From: Nemania diffusa | Lineage: Eukaryota > Ascomycota > Sordariomycetes > Xylariales > Xylariaceae | Assembly (NCBI GenBank): GCA_038501195.1 | Contig: JBBPUQ010000011.1 | Coordinates: 1,426,001 to 1,490,000, forward strand | Direction: 5' to 3' | DNA: 64,000 nt | Shown here: positions 52,450 to 64,000 of the stretch, piece by piece | Position numbering within the stretch: position 1 is the first letter of the stretch | Layout: the number at the start of each line of letters is the position of its first letter | Program-made: the position numbers and the translations under genes | Notes under the pieces: model-generated | Told to the model about the DNA's origin: nothing | The model's database searches: none | What the model saw: the letters and a program-made list of their open reading frames with translations, nothing else

Positions 52450-53711
52450 TGCTAGGTTGAGAGAAACTAGATGGCCGTTGAAAACAAGAACACCTGCAAT
52501 ATTGATATTCTCTGTTGAGGGATACCTAGTAATGGTCGTAGCGGTTACAGGTTTGGCGACCCCAAGTCGCCGTGGAATATGGCGATTCCGTGCTAATCAT
52601 TACACTAACACTATAGAATTAGAATATAGTATTTGTATAATGGCGGACCTGTAGACAACTAGACTTTTAGGTAATGGTAGTAAGAAGAATTGGTGATAAG
52701 TAGATGATGGTGCCTATCGTAGCGATCATTCGTCCATAGAAGTACGAGTATTGACATATGTAATGAACCAATCAGACGAGGTGCTTTCTATTCACACTTT
52801 TGAAATATGTGTCAGTACTCGAAGACTTGAAAGAATCTCGTAGTGGGTGACTGCGCCGTCGATGTCACAGAACCATACGGAACTTAACCCCGGAGACCGG
52901 GGTCAATACTGCACTAGGCCCGGCCCGGGCCCTAGGTATATAAACTGGTAGGCTAAACTTGGTAGTACAGACAGAACTTCTTCCTTCATGCAATAACAAT
53001 AGGGAGGCTAATACTGAAACTGTCAGCGGTGCGATATGTGACAGTCGACTGGCTGCTGTTTCTATCCGTTAATCTACTACATTGATCCCCATAAGAATTC
53101 TTCTCAGAGTCGCCTAGATTATGACATCATGAATCAGAAGTTCCCAATTTTCATCCGCTATTACAGACCAGGGTGTGAAAGAGACCTTCGACTAGGTGCT
53201 TGACCGCTCAGTGTGGTACAGCTCCATTGTTTGCATACTCGGAAATATATCTACAAAGTCTATACTTCTAAATCTTTGCCTTTGGAAGACGGGCCATTAC
53301 TGACACTACGTCAACGGGGACCCCTGTCTTGGGGGAATAAGCACTATAATGCAGTGGCGCCATGCAACCCAGCCTGCAATACCGTAGCACTAGACTATTA
53401 TCTTCCGGGCCGCTATAAATGTTACCATATTGTAGATCATCTAGCTAGGAACCTTTCCTGGGTCGTATCGCCAAGGGGCTAATCGGAATATTCTAACGCT
53501 GAAGGGCTAGTATATATAACCCGGCTAAGTCTCCGCTGAGTCTACCGTTAGTCTGGGCTTTCCTTTGCCTGTTATTACTAGTTTTCGCAAATGGATGCCC
53601 TTTCACGCTGTCCTCTTGTTTTTGACACCCTTTAGCTTAAGTTCTAGATTGAGTTTGAAGAAAAGTTAATTTTCTTAAATTCTTTATTGTATTCTTGTTA
53701 CATTGCAAAAC
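52450..53711. other. Gene-free stretch with promoter-like elements
   Basis: I see no supported gene. TATA-like TATATAAAC at 52934-52942 follows a GC-rich imperfect palindrome (about 52913-52934) but leads to no clear open frame. A second TATA-like element, TATATATAAC at 53511-53520, lies about 190 bp before the ATG of the next ankyrin gene and is a reasonable promoter for it. Confidence 0.45.
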
Positions 53712-55613
53712 ATGGTTAAGGTACTCCCTCCACTAAAACCAGATATACCAGAGGCTTCGCCGGGTAATGTATGGCACATTACGCCTGCTGGTCACTATTT
53801 ATGGTTGGATGACTTCGAGTATTACGACCAAATGGGTCGGGACCCCCTCCAACAAACCAGGATATGGACAATCCCGAGCTCCGAGCAGCGCGTTGAGAAG
53901 ATGAAAGAAGTTCTCAAGCAGTACCCAAAACAAAAGCATAGGCGGAATATGCTATTTGAAGCAGCCCGGCGAGGTGACGCAGCACTTGTGCTATATCTTG
54001 TCCAGACAGGGCTGAGGGTTCATCCAGACACCCCAGATGCTCAAGGGGAGGAGAGTAACAAGGATGAGCAAGAACAGCTTGAAGGTGGGAGTATCCCCGA
54101 CAAGGACGACCCAACAGTCACACCTGTTCATGTAGCAGCAAGCCGGGGTCACCTAGCCTGTGTTCGGATTTTTATTGAGGAGGCTAAGGTTGAAGTTGAT
54201 GTCCGGGACCAATTTGGACGCACCCCCTTAATCACTGCCTATGACCAGTTAGAAGTCGCACGATATCTTTTAGCTCAAGGCGCTGACCCCACAGCCAGGG
54301 CTATTGCCGACAATGATGTTGCGGCAACACCTATGAGACAGTATACTGGCTCCAGCATTCTAGAGCATGCAGCTGGTAGCGGCAACGTGGAAGTATTGAA
54401 GATGGTATTGGATCACCCATCTCTCAAGTCTACGAAAGAGTGGCTCACACCCTCGCTCATCGAAAGTGCAGCTATAGGGGGCTTCGAATCCTTGAAGCTG
54501 CTGCTGGAGCGAGGTGAATATCCCATGGGCAACAAAAATGGCACCACGAAGGCTGAGCTGCTGAGTGCGGACCAGAAACAGAATGTTATCGACGCTACGC
54601 CGATAGCAGCTCACCATGGTGACTTGAAGTCGTTAAAAGTACTCCTTAGTTATCAGTTCCCAAGTGATGACGACGGCAACTTTGCCCCCTTTGACGTCCC
54701 AGAGGACTGGCACAAGCAATTCATATACGGCCACTACAATGCAGTGACTATGAACCGGCCCGAGAAATTTGATTTTCTGAATAGTTTTGGTCTGAAGGAG
54801 CATGAAACGATGTCCCTTGACAAACTACCGGCAGGTCAAAATATCAACATACAGCGCCTTCTCGAAAAGGCTGTAGAAGCCGGTTCACTCGACTGCGCTA
54901 AACTCATGATCGAGAAATATGGTGCAAATCCAGATCAACACCGCGTTCCGCCAGGTTTACGGCCGCTATTTATAGGTGCCCTCCGGGATAGGGCTGAGAT
55001 GCTGAGATACTTGCTCGAGAATCATAACATTGATTTACATATTGGCAACGGACGCTATACGACAGGTCCTACGGCCCTGTGGGGGGCTATACATCTGAAA
55101 GCGCTTGACAGTATTGCGCTATTGCTGCAGCATGGTGGGCCTGTAGACCGTATCGACGAAGAACTTCGCAATATTGAAGGGCCCTCAACAGCTATTCTGA
55201 GGGGAACATGGCCTTCTCCAGGAAGTAGGCCAATGGTTTTTCTAGAAACAGAAGAACACGCACGAGAGTACGTTGAATGGGCACGCTCTGTTTGGCAAAA
55301 CTTGAATCCTCGCTATGTTCGCCTAGAGCTTAGCTTAGAGGATAGAGAATGGCTGAAAGAATTACAGCTGCGGAAAAGAAATGAGGAGTTAAGAGAGACA
55401 GGAGATGGCGCAAGGGAGCTGAATGAACAAGAGGAGGCCGATAGAAAAAATTCAATCCAGGATGATGTGCGACATCTCATGCCTCCCATGCCGACTTTCC
55501 AAGACAGGGAAACCGAACTAAAGAACGACGACGACTTAATCCCAGAGTTCGAGCCTTTCGCCGTCGCCTCAGGGTTTCCGGACAGGTTAGCAGGTAATCT
55601 TGAAGTGTACTAG
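53712..55613 (+). CDS. Ankyrin-repeat protein, 633 residues
   Basis: This intronless frame begins at ATG 53712 (MVKVLPPLKPDIPEASPG). An in-frame TTG nine bases earlier is not a likely start. Ankyrin-like repeats run from about residue 75 to 480, for example MLFEAARRGDAALVLYLVQT, VTPVHVAASRGHLACVRIFI, DQFGRTPLITAYDQLEVARY and GSSILEHAAGSGNVEVLKMV. A more degenerate middle part follows, then LFIGALRDRAEMLRYLLE and ALWGAIHLKALDSIALLLQH. The C-terminal 130 residues are acidic and helical without a known domain. No signal peptide or membrane segment is seen. It probably acts as a cytosolic binding protein; the partner is unknown. It is the third ankyrin-containing gene in a row. A TATA-like element lies about 190 bp upstream. 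Confidence 0.88.
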   Translation: MVKVLPPLKPDIPEASPGNVWHITPAGHYLWLDDFEYYDQMGRDPLQQTRIWTIPSSEQRVEKMKEVLKQYPKQKHRRNMLFEAARRGDAALVLYLVQTGLRVHPDTPDAQGEESNKDEQEQLEGGSIPDKDDPTVTPVHVAASRGHLACVRIFIEEAKVEVDVRDQFGRTPLITAYDQLEVARYLLAQGADPTARAIADNDVAATPMRQYTGSSILEHAAGSGNVEVLKMVLDHPSLKSTKEWLTPSLIESAAIGGFESLKLLLERGEYPMGNKNGTTKAELLSADQKQNVIDATPIAAHHGDLKSLKVLLSYQFPSDDDGNFAPFDVPEDWHKQFIYGHYNAVTMNRPEKFDFLNSFGLKEHETMSLDKLPAGQNINIQRLLEKAVEAGSLDCAKLMIEKYGANPDQHRVPPGLRPLFIGALRDRAEMLRYLLENHNIDLHIGNGRYTTGPTALWGAIHLKALDSIALLLQHGGPVDRIDEELRNIEGPSTAILRGTWPSPGSRPMVFLETEEHAREYVEWARSVWQNLNPRYVRLELSLEDREWLKELQLRKRNEELRETGDGARELNEQEEADRKNSIQDDVRHLMPPMPTFQDRETELKNDDDLIPEFEPFAVASGFPDRLAGNLEVY

Positions 55614-55982
55614 CTCAATGATAAGGGCTTCTCCTTTAATCGTCTTTAATCTAGTTAAAGCTCTTACAGTTTACTCCCACTATGAAGATAACCCTGTTGT
55701 TGGAATTGGAGTGGCTAGGTACTCCACCCTTAAACTTGCTCCTTAACACGTAATACACAAATAGTACATCTACTGTCATAACATATTCTTAACAACCGTG
55801 GTTAAAGACTAGACTGTAATAGCTGTGACAAATGAACCCCCCTAATCGTCGCCATACTAGTAAACTTAAATGAGTCAGTCCTTGAACCGCTCGAGACATC
55901 AACATGTCCTCCCTGGTAATAAAAACAAAGCTACAGCTCTACCAATCCCCTTGTATAGCAGTATTCAACGCTGCCCATGTCA
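55614..55982. other. Convergent 3' intergenic region
   Basis: The ankyrin gene and the glycosidase gene face each other here, so this short stretch should hold both 3' untranslated regions. I see no other feature. Confidence 0.5.
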
Positions 55983-57110
55983 CTAGTATATAATGCCCGT
56001 CCAGTCCTGAAGGCCAGTTGTTTGAGCCGCACCTTTCATGGCGCTAGCCACGTCAACTCCCGAACCCAGGAAGATACTGAATGAATCCCCACCGTCATTC
56101 TTGGGGTCGTAGCTGCAACTCTCAGCTGGGACAATTTGCCAGTACAACCATGGCAGGCCACCCTTGTTCAGATCTTGCGCCTGGGCGGGGTACTCGACGG
56201 CTGCATCTGCTGCGCCCTGGTATTGTCTAACACCCCACTCTTCTATGTATACCAGTTTACCCTGAGCACTACTGACATAGCTAGCCGCGGAACGAGACCA
56301 TTCGCCTGGGTTCGCAGCCAGAGTGCCCGCATAACGGTGAATGGCTATCATATCGAGTTCCGCGCAGCTGACTGCTGCAGGCATGAAGGTACAGCCCTTA
56401 GAGATATCACCTCCGATCCCACCCGAGGAGATCTTGATAGGGTTGGTGGCGCCTAAGACGCTACGCATATGCTGTGCGCGCCCGCAGACCCATTTTGCGC
56501 CGGCACTGGTTTGACATTCGGAAACCTTCGTAGACATGGGCTCATTTTGTAGATCGAAACCCATGATTGCCTGGCTCCAATTCTTCCATACTTTGCCAGA
56601 TGTTTTCCCCTTGTAGTTGAGCACGTGTGATAGTCGAGCATCGTAATCATCAAACGCAGCTTGCTGCTCGTAAAAATACCCTGAACCATATCGGTTCCAG
56701 TACGGGTCGGAGCTCCCAGACACAAACTGATTTGCAGCGTCGTGTGGTGAGATGATGGCCTTGATGTTCTTGGCGGCTAGCTTTACTAAGACACTGTCGA
56801 CAGCATCCAAGACTGCGTCATTGTAGACACCGATGGAACTTTCGAGATTGGCAATTGTTTTTGCAACCGTGCTGCCCTTTTGACATGACCCTGCCGTTTG
56901 ACCGTTCACCCACAGTCGCACAACCTTGGCACCGTCCGAGGCTATGTTGTTGATCCACGAATTCTGTTGTGCATCGGATAGTCCGATTAGGAAGTAGATG
57001 TTGGATCCTGCCCAAGATGGCGAGTTTGCTCGAGGGCCGACCTTCTCAACCGAAACAGCAAGAGCCGTAGCTAGAAGAAGGCTTGCGAGACAGAGGAGAA
57101 CTCGTGTCAT
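55983..57110 (-). CDS. Secreted GH5-like glycoside hydrolase
   Basis: An intronless frame encodes 375 residues. A signal peptide is evident (MTRVLLCLASLLLATALA, cleavage expected near 18-20). The mature part has a (beta/alpha)8 glycosidase pattern: WAGSNIYFLIGL (33-44), VVRLWVNG (63-70), AIISPHDAANQ with His123, GFDLQNEP with the acid/base-type Glu190, HRYAG (258-262) and VYIEEWGV with the nucleophile-type Glu291. These spacings fit clan GH-A, family GH5, as in fungal mannanases, glucanases and cellulase-like enzymes. The substrate cannot be decided by eye. Cys residues at 76, 199, 209, 240, 249 and 332 suggest disulphides of an extracellular enzyme. No carbohydrate-binding module is present. 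A TATA-like box lies about 95 bp upstream. Confidence 0.88.
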   Translation of the reverse strand: MTRVLLCLASLLLATALAVSVEKVGPRANSPSWAGSNIYFLIGLSDAQQNSWINNIASDGAKVVRLWVNGQTAGSCQKGSTVAKTIANLESSIGVYNDAVLDAVDSVLVKLAAKNIKAIISPHDAANQFVSGSSDPYWNRYGSGYFYEQQAAFDDYDARLSHVLNYKGKTSGKVWKNWSQAIMGFDLQNEPMSTKVSECQTSAGAKWVCGRAQHMRSVLGATNPIKISSGGIGGDISKGCTFMPAAVSCAELDMIAIHRYAGTLAANPGEWSRSAASYVSSAQGKLVYIEEWGVRQYQGAADAAVEYPAQAQDLNKGGLPWLYWQIVPAESCSYDPKNDGGDSFSIFLGSGVDVASAMKGAAQTTGLQDWTGIIY

Positions 57111-57203
57111 TGTGAAGTTGAAAGGTAAATATGAGCTTGTGTGTTTTTATGACTGAAGATGAGAAGACATACAGTGGCCTCGAGGCAGCAGGAGGGAGGT
57201 TGG

Positions 57204-57212
57204 CTTTATATA
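57204..57212 (-). promoter_or_regulatory. TATA-like box of the GH5 gene
   Basis: On the minus strand this reads TATATAAAG, about 95 bp before the ATG at 57110. CCAAT-type pentamers lie just upstream, at 57225-57229 (plus strand) and near 57238 (minus strand). The layout is that of a regulated fungal promoter. Confidence 0.55.
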
Positions 57213-57607
57213 GTCCTCTAAGGACCAATGCAGAAGCGATTGGTCGTGATGGTAACCCTTTAAGTCGCAAATTAAACAAGAACCAAGCAGATGGAGGGGA
57301 TTAGCACAGGAAATCCTTGATATGCACCGTACTCGCGACCTGCCAAAAAGGGGTTATTGCGCTGGTCCAATATGCACATTTAGGTTGTAGTCTAGCGACC
57401 ATATGAAGCCTACAATTCACAAGTCCTACAACTTTGTATCAACAACTAGCTAACTCGTGTGTCCATAAAGTAAGAGCCTTATTGTCAACATGCATGACAA
57501 CCTTAGATTCAATGACCGATCTATTTAATCGCTTTTCACCTTCAGAATTACTTATGGAGGCGTTAACTGCTAGGGCTGTGATTGTGTCAGATTTGGTGCT
57601 TTTGCAG

Positions 57608-58195
57608 TAAAGCCTTAGCGATCTCTTCAATATTACAGCCTACAACGGATGCCAAGCCGCGATCCTCCAAGAGCTGATCGACCATGGCATGACCAAAGAT
57701 ACAGAGATGACGCCACAATTCATCAGCCGCCTTAGCTTTCTCGACCGCTACGTCAAAGAGACGCAGCGTCACCATACCACCTCATTTCAGCCTGGCAGGA
57801 CGGCGAGAAAGGACCTCGTCCTCCCAAACGGAATGCGATTACCCAAAGGTGGCGTGGTGATCGCCGAGATCCACCATCTTCACCATAATGCGGCCGTGTG
57901 GGAGAATCCGGCGCGCTTCGATCCGGGCCGATGGGACACGGCCAAGACCAAGGAACTCCAGCGCGGAGCGTATATCCCCTTTGCTCTAGGGCCCCGTATG
58001 TGTATCGCGTCTAACTTCGTGGGCCGTGAAGTGCGTATCATACTAGCGCAACTAGTCTATCGGTATGAGTTTGTTCGCGTCAATAAGGCAGATACTGTCG
58101 AATACGATCCCATGTTCCAGATTATCCGACCAAGGAACTTGTATATGTCGACGGGGAAACGCACTTTTTGGCCTAAGCCGACATGCCTGGTCTAG
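57608..58195 (+). pseudogene. 5'-truncated cytochrome P450 relic
   Basis: The readable frame begins after a TAA at 57608-57610 (SLSDLFNITAYNGCQAAILQ) and runs to a stop at 58195. It covers only about the last 190 residues of a normal 500-residue P450. Preserved parts are the K-helix ExxR (YVKETQRHH), a PERF-like NPARFDPGRWD and the haem loop FALGPRMCIA, where the Cys ligand is present but the usual Gly two positions after it is Ala. The C-terminal strand region (YEFVRV, FQIIRPRNLYM) is also present. The N-terminal membrane anchor, the substrate-recognition half and the I-helix are missing. It stands within 70 bp of the AT isochore and is probably what remains of a longer gene lost to rearrangement. 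Its former substrate is unknown. Confidence 0.8.
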
Positions 58196-58259
58196 AGCCT
58201 GACTTGGGTTGAGGATGGCCAAAGACTGTCAGAGCAATGTACAGTGAGACTGAGACAAT

Positions 58260-61200
58260 AGCAGTATAAAAATATATTTATCAGCTGTACGTTTTTGAGA
58301 ATACTTATATTAAATATATATAATAAAAATATTTTATTACATATTATGTGACGGTATAAGTGGGTCTAGTAGGGCGAGCCCAAAAAATGAGGTCATAAGA
58401 TCTACTTAAATAAGTTTATTTAATAAAAAAGCTTAAAAAAAAGCTTTTATAAAAGTTTTTTTACTATTTATAATATTACTTGTTAAAATTATTACTTATT
58501 ACAAACATTTACTATTATAAGTAAATAAAAATAATTATAAAATTAAAACTTAAATATAAAATATTAAGTTTAATTTTAATATTTATTATAAATATATATA
58601 TATATATATAATTTAAAAATTAAAAAACTAAAATAATTAAAATATTTAATAAATTTTATTTTAATATATTTTTTAAAATTATTTTAGTTATATTAGTTTA
58701 ATTTTATTTGTTAAATTTAATTATATTTTTATATATAATAATTATAAATTTAATTTATTTATTAAATTAATATTTTTTTAATAAATAATTTTAATTTTTA
58801 TTATTATAAAAATTTTTTTTTTATTTTTTTTATATTATTTTATAAATTATTATTTGCTTTTAATATATTATTTTTTTTTGCTTTTATTATATTTTTTAAA
58901 AAAATTAAAAAAAATATTAAAATATTTTTAAAAATTAATTATAATTAGTTAAAATAATATAATAAGTTTAAACTTTAAATTATAATATAAAATATTTAAA
59001 ATTATATAAATTTAAATAATATTATATTTATATTTAAAATTAAAATTAAATTAAAACTTTTTATTAATAAAAATATTAAATTAGCTATTTTATAAAATTA
59101 AACTAATTAATATTAAAAAAATTTTAATAAATAAAATATTTTAAAAAATAATAATTTTAAAAAAAATACTTTATAATTAATTTTTAAAAAAATATAATTA
59201 ATAATAGTTAAAATTAATATAAAGTTTAAAAAATTTATTAAAATTTATTTTAATAAAATATTAAAATATATAATTAATATTATTTAATATATTAATTTAT
59301 ATAATTAAAATTTAAAATTAATTAATTTTAAATATTTAAAAATAATATTAATATAAATATTTAATAAATAAAAGTTTAATATTAAATTAATAATTAAATA
59401 TTTAAAAAATAATTTAATTTTTATAAAATTAATTATTATAAATATTTTATTAATTAAATATTAAATAATTTTAAACTAAATTTAATAATATATAAATTTT
59501 ATTTATTAATATAAAAATTAAATAATTATTTATAAAAAAATAAAAATATATTAAATATTTAATATAATAAAAATATTTATAACTAAAAAATTTTTTAAAG
59601 TTATAAATAAATATATTATTTTTAAATAAATTATTAAATAATTTTTTATTTTATTTTAAAATAAACTTTTTTATAAATAATAAATATTTATATTAAATTA
59701 ATTAAAATAAATTTTAAAATATTTTATTTATAAAAATAAATTAAAAATATTTTAAAATATTTTTAAAATTTATTATATTTTAAATAATAAAATTTAAAAA
59801 TAATTTAAAAAAAACAATTAAAAAAAAAACAGTTTAAAAATTTTTAATATTTTTATAAATAATAAATAAAATATATTTATTTTTAATATTTTAAAATATA
59901 TAAATTTTTTTAAAATATAGTTATAAAATTTATAAAAGAAATATTAAAAAAATTACTTTTTATAAAAAAAATAAAAAAAAATAAAAAAACAATAAAAGTA
60001 TATTTAATAAAATAATTTTTAAAAAAAAAATAAAAAAAAATAAATAAAAATAAATAAAAAATAAAAAAAATTATTTTTAAAAAAAAGATTAAATAATAAA
60101 AAAACTTAATATAATAATAATATAATATATATAATAATTAATTTATTTTTTTTAAAATTATATTTAATTTTAAATGTTTATATAATTAAAATTTAAAAAT
60201 TATATTTTTTATTTAATAATATATTATTAAATAATTATAATATTTTTTATTTTATAAATAATAATTTATTTTTTAAAAAAAAAGTTTTTAAAATTTTTTA
60301 AAAAAAAGCAGTAGTAAATATTAATATTTTTTAATTTTTAATTTTAAAAAAAAAAATTTAAATTATAAAAAATATATTTTAAAAAAAAAATCAAAAAAAA
60401 CGATTAATTTAATATTTATTAAAATAATATTTATAAAAAATTTTTATATAAATTTAATTTTTAAAACTTATTTTTAAAAAATAAAAATATAATATTATAA
60501 ATTAAATTATATATTAAAATTTAATAAATTTAAAAAAAAAACAATATAATTATTAAATTTTTAAAATATTATAATTTAATATTTTTTTAATATAATTTAT
60601 TTTTTATTTATTTAAATCGATTTTTTATAATAAATATAATATATATTTTAATAAATGTTTTTATAAATATAATAAAAATTTTTTATATTAATTTTTTAAA
60701 AGTTTTTTAAAACTAAAATTTTTTTTTAAATATTTATAATATTTAAAATTAAAATATTTAAAACTTAAACTATTTAAAACTTAAACTATTTAAAATATTA
60801 ATATATAATATAAAAAATATAAAAATTAATAAAATTTTATAATTTAAATATAAAAATTATATAAAAATATATATTTTATATAAAATTTTTTAATATTTAT
60901 TTAATTATTTAAAAAAGTTTAATAAATTATAATAAATATTAATATTTAAAAATAAATTTAATAATATAATTTTATTTTATTTTTTTTAAAATAAAAAATA
61001 AAACTTTATATTTAAAAAAATAAAAAAGTTTAAATATTAAATAATATAACAATTTAAACTTTTTATAATAAAATTTAAAAATAATAATAAAAAAGCAATT
61101 ATTATTATTTAAAAAACTATATATTATAAATTTTAAATTAAAAAAAAAATTAATTAAAAACTTTTATTAAATTATATTAAAAAATTAATAAAAAATAACA

Positions 61201-64000
61201 AAAAAATAATTAAAAAAATAATTAAAAAATAAATTAAAATATTTTTAAAAATTAATTTTTTAAATATTTTTTAATAAAAAATAATTTAAATAATAATTTA
61301 ATTATAAAATATTAATTTTTTAAAAAAAAATAATTTTGATATATTTTATAAAATATTTAAATTATAGTTTAATTAATATTTTAAATAATATATATTTAAA
61401 ATAAATAAAAAATTAAAAATTAATTTAAAATTAATTTAAAATTAATTTAAAATTAATTTAAAATTAAAATTTTATATATAAATATAAAATTTATTTTTTG
61501 TTTTAAAAAAAAAATTTAATTATAATTATTAAACTTTTAAAATAAAATTAAAAATATATATTAAATATTTAATAAAATATATAACAAATAATTTATATAA
61601 AATTTAAATTTTTTATTTATAAAAAATAATTTTAATATAAAATATTAAATTTAATAAAAAAAATCTTTATAATTAAAAATAAAAATATTTTAAAATTAAA
61701 ATTTTAAAAATATAAATAAATAAAATTAAATTAAATAAATTTAAAAATATTATAATTTTAAAAATTTAAACTATATAAAAATTTATAACAATAATAAATT
61801 AAAAAATAAATAAAAATATTTTAAATAGTTATAATAATAATATTTAATTTATTAATAAATTTTTTAATATTTATTTAAAAAAATAAAATTTAAAAATAAA
61901 TGAAACTATAATAAAATTAATTAAAAAATTTAATAAAAGTTATATATTTAAATTTAAAAAATAATAAAATAATATAAAAATAAAATTTAAAAAAATAATT
62001 TAAAATAAAATAATAATATTTTTAAAAAATAAAATGTTTTAAACTTTTTAAATTAATATATAAAATATTAAATTATATTTAAAATATTAAATAAATTATT
62101 TTAAATATAAATATATATATAAAATAAATTTATTAGTTTTATATATAAATTAATATATTTAAAAAATAATATTTAAAAAATTAAAAAATAATAATAAAAA
62201 TTATATAATTTTTATAACTATATTTTATAAAAAAAACAAAATATATTTTTTAAAAAATAATTTTTAATAATTTTTTTTTATAATTTTTATATTTAATTAA
62301 TTAAAAATTTTATATTAAAAAAACTAAAAGTATAAAATATTATATATAATATTTATAATAACAATAAATTAAAAAAAAGCTATATATTTAAATATAATAT
62401 TTTAAAATTTATATTTTTATAAAAATAAATTTTTAAAATTATTATTTAAAAATTAAAAAAATTTATTTAAATATTAAATTAATAAACTATTTAAAATTAA
62501 TATTTTTAAAAAATATAAATAATTAAAAAATAATAAAATATTTAAAATTATTTTTATATAAAATATAAAAAACAATTTATTTTTATTTAAATAAATATTT
62601 ATATATAAATTTAATAAAAATAAAATTTTAAATATATATAAAATATATTTAATAATTAAAAATAACTTTTAAAAAAAATATTTTAATTAATATATATAAT
62701 TATGTTTATAATTAAAATATTTAAATTTATAATAATATTAATAATAACTTTTAATTTTAAAATTAAATAATTTAATATAATTAAAATATTTTTTAATATA
62801 TTAAAAATTAATAAAATTTTTATAAATATATAACTTTTAAAAAGTTTTAATTAAAACAACTTAATTAATAAATTTAATAAAATATTATATAATTTAAAAA
62901 ACTTTTTATTATTTTAATATAAAAAGTTTATTAAAACATTTAACATTAATAAAATAATAATTTTGAAAAAAAAACTTTGTTTATTTTATATTTTAAAATA
63001 TATAATATTTATTATATTTTATATAAATAACTTTTTAGTTTTATATTATAAAATTTAAAAAAAAAAACCAAAAAAAATTATTTTAAATATTAAAAAAGTT
63101 TATAAATTTAAAAATTAAAAAAATATTATTTAATTTTTAAAAATTAAAATAATTTAAAATTATTTTTAAAAAATAATTATATTAATATATAATAAATATA
63201 TTTATAAAATTATAATATATTATAAATTTAATAATTAAAATAAAATTTTTATAATATTATTTTTAATAAAAAAACTTAAAAACTATTTACAAAATATAAT
63301 AAAAATAAAAATTAAATTATATTAAAAACTAATTAAATTAATTTTATATATAATAATATTTTTAAAATTAAATATTATATATATAATAATATAACTTTTA
63401 AAATTTTTAATTAATTTTAATTTTATATATTATAAAATTATTTATTAAATAATTTAATATTTATATATAATATATTTTTTAAAAATTATATATAGAATAT
63501 AAAATTATAAAATTTATATTTTTTTAATAATAAAAAATGTTTTATTTATAAATAATTATAAATTTTATTATTTTTTATATAACTATATTATATTATTATT
63601 TAAAAATATAATTTTATAAAAAAATATTTATTAAAATTTTATATTTATTTTTATTATAAAAACAAAAATAAATATAATTAAATTTATTATAAAAAAAATA
63701 ATAACTTTTAAAAAACTGTTTTATATTTTTATTTTAAAATTAAATAAAATATAAATAATTTATTTAAATAATATATAAATAATTAAATTAATAATAAATA
63801 AAAATAAAAAAATAAATATTAAATTTAAATATATAAATATATAAAATATATAATTATATTAAAAATATTTTAAAAAAAAGCTTTAAAATAATATATTTTT
63901 TTATTAATTAAATATTTATTAATAAATTAATTTAAAATTTATTATAAATTTAATTTAAATATTTTTAAATTTTTATTAATTTTAAAAATATAAGTTATAT
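58260..64000. repeat. Extreme AT-rich isochore (about 98 percent A+T)
   Basis: From about 58260 to the window end the DNA is almost only A and T. Many 60-base lines contain zero or one G or C by direct count (for example the lines at 58981 and 59401). No open frame of coding character exists in any frame. The few remaining cytosines are mostly followed by T (aact, aaactt, agct), fewer by A, and CpG is nearly absent (seen near 60399 and 60616). That bias fits repeat-induced point mutation acting on CpA and CpG. The first 130 bases (58260-58390) keep some G+C and may be the edge of an old transposon. It could be a pericentromeric, subtelomeric or transposon-derived block; sequence alone does not decide. 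Confidence 0.85.
61412..61466. repeat. Short tandem repeat inside the AT isochore
   Basis: An 11-bp unit close to ttaatttaaaa is repeated about four to five times. It is one of few ordered structures visible in the isochore. Confidence 0.6.

Noticed and set aside
52913..52945. TATA box after a GC palindrome as promoter of a new gene
   Set aside because: No frame of coding character follows before 53712, so a separate gene is not supported.
57587..57775. Minus-strand frame of 62 codons near the P450
   Set aside because: It is the shadow of the P450 coding strand, which carries ExxR and the haem loop.
58260..64000. Mitochondrial origin of the AT-rich block
   Set aside because: It is continuous with nuclear-type genes and contains no mitochondrial genes, tRNAs or introns; a saturated nuclear isochore is simpler.

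Overview
The window looks like nuclear DNA of a filamentous ascomycete (Pezizomycotina, probably a Sordariomycete). Genes carry short introns (about 50-130 nt) with GT..AG ends and CTAAC-like branch points. Recognisable fungal proteins include a FlbD-type Myb regulator, 60S uL11/L12, Sec23, a GDE1-type SPX-ankyrin phosphodiesterase, NLR/STAND-type relics and ankyrin proteins. Exon structures below were assembled by hand from splice motifs and reading frame, and the totals were checked to be multiples of three.

Region 1 (1 to about 31.4 kb) is a conserved core block in very loose, microsatellite-rich intergenic DNA full of TAGGTA/TACCTA words. All five genes lie on the minus strand: the Myb regulator (4.5-5.5 kb), a 1619-residue TPR plus GT41 O-GlcNAc transferase homologue (12.8-17.9 kb), ribosomal protein L12/uL11 (20.8-21.6 kb), SEC23 (22.4-25.1 kb) and a large Ser/Pro-rich protein of unknown function (25.8-30.1 kb).

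Region 2 (about 31.4 to 58.2 kb) looks like an accessory island. It holds a decayed NLR gene (alpha/beta-hydrolase-like, NB-ARC and TPR parts, with the Walker A segment missing), a divergent protein kinase, a fragment resembling a STAND N-terminal domain, and a membrane-protein pseudogene split by an AT-rich insertion with a 15-bp flanking repeat. Further right are an orphan ORF, two ankyrin-repeat genes around a GDE1-type phosphodiesterase with a 4-nt micro-exon, a secreted GH5-like glycosidase and a truncated cytochrome P450. Small AT-rich patches punctuate the island.

Region 3 (about 58.26 to 64.0 kb) is almost pure A+T, roughly 98 percent in the lines I counted by eye. It has no coding signal and reads as the edge of an extreme AT isochore, probably saturated by repeat-induced point mutation.

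Functionally, the left half is housekeeping and development: secretion (Sec23), translation (uL11), protein glycosylation (GT41) and conidiation control (Myb). The right half is a mosaic of self/non-self recognition-type proteins, nutrient scavenging (GDE1, GH5) and relics next to heterochromatin-like DNA.
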